Part shown: piece by piece, positions 16,362 to 23,513 of the stretch
Numbering within the stretch: position 1 is the first letter of the stretch
How the letters are laid out: each line of letters starts with the position of its first letter
Origin: Glycomyces salinus
Lineage (GTDB): Bacteria > Actinomycetota > Actinomycetes > Mycobacteriales > Micromonosporaceae
DNA length: 48,481 nt
Reading direction: 5' to 3'
NCBI RefSeq assembly: GCF_016428645.1
Contig: NZ_JAELXW010000076.1
Coordinates: 1 to 48,481, forward strand
The notes under the pieces: generated by a model
Told to the model about the DNA's origin: nothing
Seen by the model: only the letters and a program-made list of their open reading frames with translations
Database searches by the model: none
Translations under genes and position numbers: made by a program

Positions 16362-16588
16362 TCAAGTCGAGGTGGCTACGGATTCTCACCCCCGGTCACC
16401 GCCGGACCCGTGAGCGGCACTCGAATCCGGATGCGGAAGAATGGTCCGCGTCGCACTCACCCGTACGGCTGAACCAGAAATAGCCTGAGAGTCACGTTCG
16501 CAGCCCTTCCCCTGTGGGAGAGGACTGTGGCACCATGGGCTTGACTGGTCCCCACGACTATCCGAACGACACAATCACGGGAGGCCTC

Positions 16589-16795
16589 GTGAATCCGAAG
16601 AGACTTTTCAAGAAGCTCGGCGCTCTAGCGGCGACCGGACTTCTCGCACTGGGTCTTCTCGCCGGGGTTGCCTCGGCCGCCTCAGCCAATTCGAGTGGGG
16701 AATTCGCCGGTGGCAGTTCCGGTGAGGTCAACTCCGCTGGAGGCGTCGGCGACATCGAGTACACGTCGGAGTCCAGCAGCGGTGAGGTCAACTAG
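16589..16795 (+). CDS. Tiny secreted Ser/Gly/Glu-repeat protein
   Basis: A 68-residue protein starting at GTG 16589 with GGGAGG 4-5 nt upstream. Residues 1-33 are a signal peptide (basic start NPKRLFKK, hydrophobic core, cleavage near ASAANS or VASAAS). The mature 35-40 residues contain three SSGE units (NSSGEF, GSSGEV, SSSGEV), no cysteine, and end in GEVN. I do not recognise a family. The gap of 38 bp to the GAF-GGDEF-EAL gene on the same strand suggests one transcript, which might link it to c-di-GMP signalling or simply to surface life. A longer reading from GTG 16514 is possible but would bury the signal peptide. Confidence 0.65.
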   Translation: MNPKRLFKKLGALAATGLLALGLLAGVASAASANSSGEFAGGSSGEVNSAGGVGDIEYTSESSSGEVN

Positions 16796-16833
16796 TGACC
16801 TCCCGTTCGCCCGGCACCCGATAGGGCGAGTCG

Positions 16834-19344
16834 GTGATCCGTGAGCGGTATCCCACCCTGTTCAAGGTCCTGCCGTGGCTGATCACCGGTCTCGTCCTCG
16901 GGGTGGCCGTCGGCGCCCTGGTGTGGTTCGGCCCGCCTGAGGTCTTCCCCCCGTTCGAAGTCGCGTTGCTCGTCGCGGCCTTCTTGGTCACACAGGGCCT
17001 GCTGGTCCAGTACAACGCGCGCGGCATGGGGTTCGCCTTCAACCTCACCGACATCCCCTTGGCCGTCGCGATCTTCTTCGTGCCGCCGTTCTGGCTGGTC
17101 GCGGCCAGGCTCGCCTCATCGCTGATCTTCTACGCCACGCGGTACGCGCGCCAGGAGATCGGCGTCCTCAAGCCGCTGTTCAATGTCGGCCTGACCGTAA
17201 GCGGCACTGCGGTGGTCGCCGGGATCGTCCAGGTGGTCGGGGTCGGCGGGGCCACCGATCCGCGCACTTGGGCCGTCATCGTCGGGGCGATCGTCGTCAA
17301 CGGCTTCGTCACCACGGTCTGGATCTCGACCCTGCTGCTCGCCCTCTCCGGCTGGGACAGTGTCGTCAAGGCATGGCAGGGCTACTTCCTGACCTTGATC
17401 GGTCCCCTGCTCGCCGCCAGCGTCGGCCTGATCTTCCTGGTGCTCCTCGACGCCTCTCCGTGGACGGCTTTCCTCATCGGCTTCATCTCGGGGGCCGTGT
17501 ACCTCTTGGCGCGCAGTTACATGCGGTTGCGCCGCCAGCGCCACATCCTCGGCGAGCTCAACAACTTCACCCAGCTCGTGGCCGACTCGGTGCGGTCGAA
17601 CCGCCTCATCGACGCCATGCTGGGGCGGCTGCGCGAGATCCTGTCGGCCGAGTCGGCCACGGTCTGGGTGCCCGCGGGAGGGCGCTACCCGGAGATCCGG
17701 CTGACCGCCGAACTCGACGAGATCGGTCTGACCGACCTCGACCCGGTCCCGCAGCGCCTCCAAAGAGAAGTCATCGACTCGGCGAAGCCGATGCTCATCG
17801 ACGCCAAATCAGGCACACGGCGCCAGCGCGAGATCCTCGACGAGGCCGGGTTGAAGGGCGCCATACTGGTGCCGCTCCGCGCCGGGGACGATGTATACGG
17901 TTGCCTGTCCCTGGCCGACCGCATCGGCGGGGAGCTGGCGCGATTCACCTTCGTCGACCTCGAACTGCTGGAGACCATCGCCGCGCACGTGTCGGTCGCC
18001 GTCGACAACTCCCGACTGATCGACCAGCTCGGCTACGACGCCAGCCACGACCCGCTCACGAAGCTGCCCAATCGGCGCAGATCCCTGGAGGCCCTTCAGG
18101 AGGCGCTTTCCATCACCGTGCCGGGCGAGGTCGTGGCCGTCCTCATGTTCGACATCGACGGGCTGCACGAGATCAACGACGCCCTCGGCCACGAAGCCGG
18201 CGACGCACTCCTGGTCGAGTTCGGCGAGCGGTTGACCGAGCGCGCCCCCGACGCCTCGTTCATCGGCCGCATCGACTCCGACGAGTTCATCCTCCAGACC
18301 CGCCTGCCCTCGACCGACGCCGCCGTCGAGACCGCCCGCCGCCTGCGCCAGGCGCTCAGCGGGCCCATCGAGTTCGGCGGCGTCGCCGTCGACGTCTCGG
18401 CGGCCGTCGGCGTGGTCACCCACCCCGACTTCGCCACCGACGCCGACGAGCTCCTCCAGCGGGCCGACACCGCCACCCGCCAGGCCAAGAGCTCCAGTGA
18501 CGGCGTCCAGGTCTACCACTCGGGCCTCGAGTCCGAGAGCCTGCGGCGGATCGGCCTGGCCGCCGACCTGCGCCGCGCCCTCGACCGGGCCGAGCTCGAG
18601 GTGCACTTCCAGCCCAAGGTCCGGCTCGCGACCGGCCGGCTGGCGGGGGCCGAGGCGCTCGTCCGCTGGTCCCACCCGACCTACGGGCCGGTGCCGCCCG
18701 AGGAGTTCATCGCCATCGCCGGGTCCACGGGCCAGCTGGGCCGCCTCACCGAGCAGGTCCTCGACGAGGCCCTGCGGTACGCGGCCGAATGGGACCTCGG
18801 TTCCGGTCCGCTTCCGATGGCCGTCAACCTCTCACCGCGCACGCTCGCCGACGTCGGCTTCCCCGGCCGGGTCGCCGAGCGGCTGGACGCCCACGGCATC
18901 GCCCCGGGCCTGCTGACCTTCGAGATCACCGAGGACGACATGGTCGCCGACGGCTCGCGGCTCTCGCCGGTCCTCGACCGGCTCCACGAGATGGGCGTCC
19001 GGCTGTCGGTCGACGACTTCGGCACCGGCTACTCGTCCCTGTCCTACCTGCGGCGGCTGCCGATCCAGGAGATCAAGATCGACATGCGATTCGTCCAGGG
19101 AATGGACACCGACGCCGACGACCGGGCCATCGTCAAGGCCGTCCTGGGCCTGGCCCGGCACTTCGACATCGACGTGGTCGCCGAGGGCATCGAGTCCCAC
19201 CGCACCCTCGACCAGCTGCGCGAACTGGACTGCGAGACCGGCCAGGGCTACTACTTCTCCCGGCCCCTGCCGCCGGACCGCTTCGTCGCCTGGCTGCGCT
19301 CGCAGGGCGACGGCACCGGGCCCGGCCGGCTCCATGTGGTCTGA
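16834..19344 (+). CDS. Membrane GAF-GGDEF-EAL protein, probable c-di-GMP phosphodiesterase
   Basis: An 836-residue protein. Residues 1-235 hold about seven transmembrane helices (MASE-like sensor). Residues about 245-400 are a GAF domain, about 405-560 GGDEF and about 575-825 EAL. The GGDEF motif reads DSDEF in IGRIDSDEFIL, so cyclase activity is doubtful, although FDIDGLHEIND is conserved. The EAL domain keeps GAEALVRW, NLSPR, FEITED, DDFGTGYSS, EIKIDMRFV, AEGIES and GQGYYFSRP, so c-di-GMP hydrolysis is likely. The degenerate GGDEF may bind GTP as an allosteric site, as in other hybrids. The start GTG 16834 is the first in frame. It follows the tiny secreted gene by 38 bp. Confidence 0.93.
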   Translation: MIRERYPTLFKVLPWLITGLVLGVAVGALVWFGPPEVFPPFEVALLVAAFLVTQGLLVQYNARGMGFAFNLTDIPLAVAIFFVPPFWLVAARLASSLIFYATRYARQEIGVLKPLFNVGLTVSGTAVVAGIVQVVGVGGATDPRTWAVIVGAIVVNGFVTTVWISTLLLALSGWDSVVKAWQGYFLTLIGPLLAASVGLIFLVLLDASPWTAFLIGFISGAVYLLARSYMRLRRQRHILGELNNFTQLVADSVRSNRLIDAMLGRLREILSAESATVWVPAGGRYPEIRLTAELDEIGLTDLDPVPQRLQREVIDSAKPMLIDAKSGTRRQREILDEAGLKGAILVPLRAGDDVYGCLSLADRIGGELARFTFVDLELLETIAAHVSVAVDNSRLIDQLGYDASHDPLTKLPNRRRSLEALQEALSITVPGEVVAVLMFDIDGLHEINDALGHEAGDALLVEFGERLTERAPDASFIGRIDSDEFILQTRLPSTDAAVETARRLRQALSGPIEFGGVAVDVSAAVGVVTHPDFATDADELLQRADTATRQAKSSSDGVQVYHSGLESESLRRIGLAADLRRALDRAELEVHFQPKVRLATGRLAGAEALVRWSHPTYGPVPPEEFIAIAGSTGQLGRLTEQVLDEALRYAAEWDLGSGPLPMAVNLSPRTLADVGFPGRVAERLDAHGIAPGLLTFEITEDDMVADGSRLSPVLDRLHEMGVRLSVDDFGTGYSSLSYLRRLPIQEIKIDMRFVQGMDTDADDRAIVKAVLGLARHFDIDVVAEGIESHRTLDQLRELDCETGQGYYFSRPLPPDRFVAWLRSQGDGTGPGRLHVV

Positions 19345-19351
19345 ACCGCAT

Positions 19352-19379
19352 CGGCCGCCCCGTTTAGGAACGGCGGCCG
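19352..19379 (+). terminator. Hairpin after the GGDEF-EAL gene
   Basis: CGGCCGCC (19352-19359) pairs with GGCGGCCG (19372-19379), extended inward by GTT/AAC after a CC bulge. No T-run. Confidence 0.55.
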
Positions 19380-19387
19380 GGATCATG

Positions 19388-19393
19388 TACTCT
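19388..19393 (+). promoter_or_regulatory. Candidate -10 box of tRNA-Thr
   Basis: TACTCT, 26 nt before the mature tRNA 5' end. No convincing -35. Confidence 0.3.
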
Positions 19394-19419
19394 TGTCAAG
19401 GCCGCGTGAGAGCGCGAGC

Positions 19420-19492
19420 GCCCCAATAGCTCAGTCGGCAGAGCGTCTCCATGGTAAGGAGAAGGTCAACGGTTCGATTCCGTTTTGGGGCT
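19420..19492 (+). tRNA. tRNA-Thr (GGT)
   Basis: 73 nt. Acceptor arms GCCCCAA / TTGGGGC. Anticodon arm TCTCC-ATGGTAA-GGAGA gives anticodon GGT. The T-loop GGTTCGATTCC is intact. CCA is not encoded. Confidence 0.96.
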
Positions 19493-19586
19493 CGGAAGCA
19501 CTGCTCTGACCACCTCGGTGAAGCTTGCGAACCGTAAGTCGGTCCAGTGTTTTGACTGCCCGTCCATTCGATGGCAGTGGGCACAC

Positions 19587-19658
19587 GGCGGTGTAGCTCA
19601 GTGGTAGAGCAAACGACTCATAATCGTTGTGTCGGCGGTTCGATCCCGCCCATCGCTA
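19587..19658 (+). tRNA. tRNA-Met (CAT), elongator type
   Basis: 72 nt. Acceptor GGCGGTG / CATCGCT with G-U pairs. Anticodon arm AACGA-CTCATAA-TCGTT gives anticodon CAT. The T-loop GGTTCGATCCC is intact. It lacks the three G-C anticodon-stem pairs of initiator tRNA. CCA is not encoded. TTGACT at 19552-19557 is a possible -35. Confidence 0.95.
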
Positions 19659-19665
19659 CGCCAAC

Positions 19666-19711
19666 AAGCGTTGACTACCCTAGCTGAGCTAGGCTGGCCA
19701 ACGCTTTATTT
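19666..19711 (+). terminator. Terminator after tRNA-Met
   Basis: Outer stem AAGCGTTG (19666-19673) / CAACGCTT (19699-19706), inner stem CCTAGC-TGA-GCTAGG (19679-19693), then TATTT. Confidence 0.7.
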
Positions 19712-19761
19712 CTGTTCGCACCCGCGGGCCCGGGGCCCGCACTCAGAGGAAGGCACTCATC

Positions 19762-19929
19762 GTGGCCAAGGCTACCGACGTTCGCCCGAAGATCACCATG
19801 GCGTGCGTGGAGTGCAAGGAGCGCAACTACATCACGAAGAAGAACCGGCGGAACAACCCCGACCGGCTCGAGCTCCAGAAGTACTGCCCGCGCTGCAAGA
19901 CCTCGCGTATCCACAAAGAGACCCGCTAA
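19762..19929 (+). CDS. rpmG: 50S ribosomal protein L33, zinc-binding form
   Basis: A 55-residue protein starting at GTG 19762, with GAGGAAGG about 8 nt upstream. It carries two CxxC knuckles (CVEC and CPRC) that bind zinc, so it is the C+ paralogue rather than the zinc-free stress form. The family pattern [26 protein letters not shown] is complete apart from the usual N-terminal variation. It leads the conserved actinobacterial rpmG-hadA-hadB cluster; hadA begins 18 bp after its stop. It is short enough to be missed by ORF filters. Confidence 0.97.
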   Translation: MAKATDVRPKITMACVECKERNYITKKNRRNNPDRLELQKYCPRCKTSRIHKETR

Positions 19930-19947
19930 GGTCCGCACCGCCCCGGC

Positions 19948-20376
19948 ATGCTCAACGCTTCGTATGTAGGCCGGTCCCTGCCGACCACCGACCCGGTTGA
20001 GATAACCGCCGAATCCGTCGCCCGCTTCGCGGCGGCGCTCGGTCTCTCCGGCGTGCCCGCCGCGTCGGGCGCGGTCCCGCCGACCTACCTGATCACCCTC
20101 ACCCTGCCCGCGGCCGAGCGGCTCGTCGACGACCCCGATTTCGGGCTGGACTGGTCGAAGGTGCTGCACCGCGACCAGCGATTCGCCTACCACCGCGAGG
20201 TGCGGCCGGGGACCTCGGTCACCTGCACCTCCACCATCGAGTCGATCAAGACCGTCGCCGGGAACGACCTGCTGTCCCTGCGCACCGACGTCGCCGACGC
20301 CGACGGCCTGGTCGCCGAGTCCTGGACGACATTGTTCGTCGCGGCGGCGACCGACGCGGCGGGAGAGGCCGCATGA
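19948..20376 (+). CDS. hadA: Hydratase/dehydratase subunit HadA-like (MaoC N-terminal, UPF0336 family)
   Basis: A 142-residue single hot-dog-fold protein of the FAS1 dehydratase-like family. In mycobacteria HadA pairs with HadB as the (3R)-hydroxyacyl-ACP dehydratase of fatty acid synthase II; in other actinomycetes the pair is conserved but less well studied. It shows VPPTYLITLTLPAAE and VLHRDQRFAYHREVRPGT, the substrate-binding block of the family, and lacks its own catalytic Asp-His pair. It starts 18 bp after rpmG and its TGA overlaps the hadB ATG (ATGA), so translational coupling with a partner subunit is likely. Confidence 0.9.
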   Translation: MLNASYVGRSLPTTDPVEITAESVARFAAALGLSGVPAASGAVPPTYLITLTLPAAERLVDDPDFGLDWSKVLHRDQRFAYHREVRPGTSVTCTSTIESIKTVAGNDLLSLRTDVADADGLVAESWTTLFVAAATDAAGEAA

Positions 20377-20789
20377 AGGAATTCACCCCGGGCGACGTGG
20401 TGTTCACCACCGCCTTCCCCGTCCAGCGCGCCGACCTGGCCGCCTACGCCGAAGCCTCCGGCGACCACAACCCCATCCACCTCGACCGGGCCGCCGCCGA
20501 GGCCGCCGGGCTCCCGGACGTGATCGCCCACGGCATGTTCACCATGGGCCTGGTCTCCCGGGCCGTCGTCGAATGGGTCGCCGAATCCGGCCTGGAGGCG
20601 AGCCTGACCGACTTCTCGGCCCGCTTCGCCAAGCCGGTCGTGGTCCCCGCCGAGGGCGGCACCACCGTCGAGATCGAGGCGAAGGTCCGCAAGGCCGAGG
20701 CCGACTCCGTCGAGCTGGCGATCACGGCCCGCTCCGGCGGCGAGAAGGTCCTCGCCCCGGCCCGCGCCACCCTCACCGCTCGTAGCTGA
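20373..20789 (+). CDS. hadB: MaoC-family dehydratase subunit HadB-like
   Basis: A 138-residue hot-dog protein with the hydratase-2 motif: YAEASGDHNPIHLD supplies the catalytic Asp and His, followed by VIAHGMFTMGLVSRAV. It is the catalytic half of the HadA/HadB heterodimer that dehydrates 3-hydroxyacyl thioesters. It overlaps hadA by 4 bp. Its last 17 bp overlap the end of the convergent dehydrogenase gene at 20773. In Streptomyces the next gene is usually murB (from memory); that is not the case here. Confidence 0.9.
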   Translation: MKEFTPGDVVFTTAFPVQRADLAAYAEASGDHNPIHLDRAAAEAAGLPDVIAHGMFTMGLVSRAVVEWVAESGLEASLTDFSARFAKPVVVPAEGGTTVEIEAKVRKAEADSVELAITARSGGEKVLAPARATLTARS

Positions 20790-21624
20790 AGAAGCCCTTC
20801 CCGGACTTGCGGCCCAGTTCTCCGGCCGCGGCCATGCGGCGCAGGATCGCCGGCGGGAAGAACTTCGCGTCGGCGGTGTCTTCGTAGATGTTCTCGGTGG
20901 CGTGCGCGATAACGTCGATCCCGGTCAGGTCCGCCGTGGCCAGCGGCCCCATCGGGTGCCCGAACCCGAGCCTGCACGCCGTGTCCAGGTCCTCGGCCGA
21001 GATCACCCCGTCCTCGACCAGGGCCGCCGCCTCGTTGATGAACGCGCAGATCAGCCGGGTGGTCGCGAAGCCCGCCACGTCCCGGTTGACGACCACGCAG
21101 GTCTTGCCGCAGCTCTCTGCGAACTCGCGGGCCCTGGCCAGGGCCTCGTCGCCGGTGTGCAGGCCCCGGACCAGCTCGCAGAGCTTCATCATGGGCACCG
21201 GCGAGAAGAAGTGGGTGCCCACGACCCGCTCCGGCTCGGACGCGGCGGCGGCTATCTCGGTGATCGGAATGGCCGAGGTGTTGGTGGCCAGGACCGTCTC
21301 GGCCGGGCAGATCGCCGAGAGCCGCCCGAAGACCTCCCGCTTGACGTCGAGGCGCTCGAAGACGGCCTCGACGACGATCTCGGCCTCGGCGGCCGTCTCC
21401 ATGTCGGTGGTGTGGGCGATGCGGTCCTGGGCGGCCTGGGCGTCGTCCTCGCCGACCCTGCCCTTCGCGACGAAGCGCCCGAGCGAGTCGGCGACGGCGG
21501 TCTGGGCCCGCTCCAGCGCCCGCGGATCGGTGTCGATCAGCGACACGCTCCATCCGGCCAGCCCCGCGACCTGCGCGATCCCCGAACCCATCAGACCCGA
21601 ACCGATTACCGCTATCTGAGACAT
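20773..21624 (-). CDS. 3-hydroxybutyryl-CoA dehydrogenase family protein
   Basis: A 283-residue NAD(P)-dependent 3-hydroxyacyl-CoA dehydrogenase. N-terminal Rossmann motif VIGSGLMGSGIAQVAG. Conserved blocks ATNTSAIPITEIA, VGTHFFSPVPMMKLCELV (catalytic His), NRDVAGFATTRL, and the C-terminal dimer domain with LGFGHPMGPLATADLTGID and GRKSGKGFFSY. The length is that of stand-alone (not fused) enzymes. It reduces acetoacetyl-CoA or oxidises 3-hydroxyacyl-CoA; direction cannot be told. It starts divergently from the cobalamin adenosyltransferase, with only 25 bp between the two ATG codons. It overlaps hadB at its 3' end by 17 bp, so its transcript is antisense to the hadB end. Confidence 0.95.
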   Translation of the reverse strand: MSQIAVIGSGLMGSGIAQVAGLAGWSVSLIDTDPRALERAQTAVADSLGRFVAKGRVGEDDAQAAQDRIAHTTDMETAAEAEIVVEAVFERLDVKREVFGRLSAICPAETVLATNTSAIPITEIAAAASEPERVVGTHFFSPVPMMKLCELVRGLHTGDEALARAREFAESCGKTCVVVNRDVAGFATTRLICAFINEAAALVEDGVISAEDLDTACRLGFGHPMGPLATADLTGIDVIAHATENIYEDTADAKFFPPAILRRMAAAGELGRKSGKGFFSYER

Positions 21625-21632
21625 GGCCAGAG

Positions 21633-21640
21633 GCTATACG
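21633..21640. promoter_or_regulatory. Shared divergent -10 element
   Basis: GCTATACG reads TATACG on the plus strand (9 nt before ATG 21650) and TATAGC on the minus strand (8 nt before ATG 21624). With 25 bp between the start codons, both genes would be leaderless or nearly so. Confidence 0.5.
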
Positions 21641-21649
21641 GTGGTCGGT

Positions 21650-22231
21650 ATGGCGGTCAATCTCACCAAGATCTACACCAAGACCGGCGACGACGGCACC
21701 ACCGGGCTCGCCGACTTCAGCCGGGTTCCCAAGACCCATCCGCGCCTGGCCGCCTACGGCGACGTCGACGAGGTGAACGCCGCGGTCGGGTGCGCGCTGG
21801 CGCTCGGCGGCGCGGAGGTCGCCGAGCGGATCACCGAGGTGCTCCTGGCGGTCCAGAACGACCTGTTCGACGTCGGCGCCGACCTGTCGACCCCCGTCGC
21901 CGAGGACCCGAAGCACCCGCCCCTGCGGATCGACCGGGACTACGTGACCCGGCTCGAAGGCTGGATCGACGAATTCAACGCCGAGCTCCAGCCGCTGCGC
22001 TCCTTCATCCTCCGCGGCGGCGCCCCGGGGGCGGCGCTGCTGCACCAGGCGTGCACGGTGGCCCGCCGCGCCGAGCGCTCGACTTGGACGCTCCTGGAGG
22101 CCGAGCCGGAGACCACGCACGAGCTGCCGGTCACCTATCTCAATAGACTGTCCGATCTGCTGTTCGTGCTGGCACGCACCGCGAACCGCGGTGAGGATGT
22201 GCTTTGGCGACCAAAGGGATCACAAGAGTAA
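21650..22231 (+). CDS. Cob(I)alamin adenosyltransferase, PduO type
   Basis: A 193-residue ATP:corrinoid adenosyltransferase that makes adenosylcobalamin. The N-terminal ATP loop IYTKTGDDGTTGLAD is clear. Further motifs are YGDVDEVNAAVGCAL, QNDLFDVGADLSTP, FILRGGAPGAALLHQACTVARRAER and the C-terminal YLNRLSDLLFVLAR. ATG 21650 is chosen because family members start 2-6 residues before the KIYTKTGD block; a reading from 21623 would run through the divergent promoter. No other B12 genes are nearby. Together with the neighbouring acyl-CoA enzyme it may serve a B12-dependent mutase, but that is a guess. Confidence 0.95.
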   Translation: MAVNLTKIYTKTGDDGTTGLADFSRVPKTHPRLAAYGDVDEVNAAVGCALALGGAEVAERITEVLLAVQNDLFDVGADLSTPVAEDPKHPPLRIDRDYVTRLEGWIDEFNAELQPLRSFILRGGAPGAALLHQACTVARRAERSTWTLLEAEPETTHELPVTYLNRLSDLLFVLARTANRGEDVLWRPKGSQE

Positions 22232-22301
22232 CTCCAGTAGACTTCTGCCCCTTTTTGCGCTGTGTTGCCAAATTGTTACTACGGGGATGGTCGGCGGGCG
22301 C

Positions 22302-22329
22302 TTGACCTACGCACTGTTACCGATAAAAA
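22302..22329 (+). promoter_or_regulatory. Promoter of the sugar ABC operon
   Basis: TTGACC (22302-22307), 16-nt spacer, TAAAAA (22324-22329), in an A+T-rich stretch 45 bp before ATG 22375. Confidence 0.5.
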
Positions 22330-22374
22330 TGAAGCGAAACTCCTCGATCCAACCTTGTAGAAAGGTCCCTCAGC

Positions 22375-23406
22375 ATGCTTAAGAAAACCCTTGCCGGTCT
22401 CGGGGCGGGAGCGCTTCTCCTCGGCATGACCGCCTGCGGCACCGAAGGCGGCGGCGGAAGCGGCGGCGACGGCAACGGCGGATGCGTCAGCGAAGGCGGC
22501 GGCGGAGCGAGCGACGACGGACTGGTCGTCGGCTTCGCCCAGGTCGGCGCCGAATCCGCTTGGCGCACCGCCAACTCCGAATCCGTGCAGTCGGCCGCCG
22601 AGGCCGACGACCGCATCGCCGAGCTCCAGTTCGTCGACGCCCAGCAGGAGCAGGAGAACCAGATCGAGGCGATCCGCACGTTCGTCACCCAGCAGGTCGA
22701 CGTCATCGTCCTGGCACCTGTGGTCGAGACCGGTTGGACCGACGTGCTCACCGAGGCCTGCGACGCCGGCATCCCGGTCATCCTGGCCGACCGCGGCATC
22801 GAAGACGCCGACGAGGACCTCTACGTCACCCGCCTCGGCTCCGACTTCGTCGAAGAGGGCCGCAAGGCCGGCGCCTGGACCGTCGAGACCTTCGCCGACG
22901 ACGACAACACCCGCATCCTCGAACTCGAGGGCACCGTCGGCTCGGCCCCGGCCAACGACCGCAACTCCGGCTTCTTCGACGTCCTGGACGAGGAGAGCCT
23001 GCCCTACGAGCTGGTCGACTCCCAGTCCGGCGACTTCACCGCCGAAGGCGGCAAGTCGGTCATGGAGACGTTCATCTCCACCCACGGCCTCGACGACATC
23101 GACCTCCTCTACGCCCACAACGACGAGATGGGCCTGGGCGCCATCCAGGCCATCGAAGAGGCCGGCTACACCCCCGGCGAGGACATCCAGATCATCATCG
23201 TCGACGGCTCCAAGGCCGGCTTCGAGGCCGGAGTCGCCGGCAAGCTCAACTACATCGTCGAATGCAACCCCGTCTTCGGCGAGCAGCTGATGGACGTGGC
23301 CGTGCAGGTCGCAGAAGGCGAGGAGCTCGACAAGTTCACCGCCGTCGAGGAGTCGGTCTACGGGCCCGACGACTTCGAGGCAGAGGTCGACAACCGGCAG
23401 TTCTAG
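22375..23406 (+). CDS. ytfQ: YtfQ-like galactofuranose/sugar-binding lipoprotein
   Basis: A 343-residue periplasmic-binding-type protein. The lipobox GMTAC makes Cys21 the lipid-anchored residue, followed by a Gly-rich tether. From residue 50 the fold matches E. coli YtfQ block by block: GFAQVGAESAWR, DAQQEQENQIEAIRTFV, IVLAPVVETGW, VILADRGIE, LEGTVGSAPANDR, SQSGDFTAEGGKSVMETFI, YAHNDEMGLGAIQAIEEAG. YtfQ binds galactofuranose, so furanose sugars are the likely ligand; specificity is inferred. GAAAGG lies 9 nt before ATG 22375. It is the first gene of a four-gene importer operon, followed by a long hairpin that may stabilise its mRNA so that the binding protein exceeds the membrane parts. Confidence 0.93.
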   Translation: MLKKTLAGLGAGALLLGMTACGTEGGGGSGGDGNGGCVSEGGGGASDDGLVVGFAQVGAESAWRTANSESVQSAAEADDRIAELQFVDAQQEQENQIEAIRTFVTQQVDVIVLAPVVETGWTDVLTEACDAGIPVILADRGIEDADEDLYVTRLGSDFVEEGRKAGAWTVETFADDDNTRILELEGTVGSAPANDRNSGFFDVLDEESLPYELVDSQSGDFTAEGGKSVMETFISTHGLDDIDLLYAHNDEMGLGAIQAIEEAGYTPGEDIQIIIVDGSKAGFEAGVAGKLNYIVECNPVFGEQLMDVAVQVAEGEELDKFTAVEESVYGPDDFEAEVDNRQF

Positions 23407-23428
23407 CCCCGTTTCGCACAACCGAATC

Positions 23429-23458
23429 GGCCGTCCGGGCGCAAGCGCCCGGACGGCC
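23429..23458 (+). terminator. Intercistronic hairpin after the binding protein gene
   Basis: A 13-14-bp perfect stem from GGCCGTCC (23429) to GGACGGCC (23458) with a CAAG-type loop. There is no T-run, so it is probably a partial terminator or mRNA stabiliser within the operon. Confidence 0.6.
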
Positions 23459-23513
23459 CGAGCCACGCCAGCGACCCTGCCGGCAGCTCTGTCCAGACAG
23501 AAGGTATGAGCCC

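Noticed and set aside
16514-16588. Longer N-terminus for the tiny secreted protein (GTG 16514)
   Set aside because: It would put 25 hydrophilic residues ahead of the signal peptide; GTG 16589 has GGGAGG directly upstream.
23429-23458. Operon-ending terminator between the sugar-binding protein and its ATPase
   Set aside because: No T-run, and the four genes form one known transporter set; read as an mRNA-stabilising or partial terminator hairpin.
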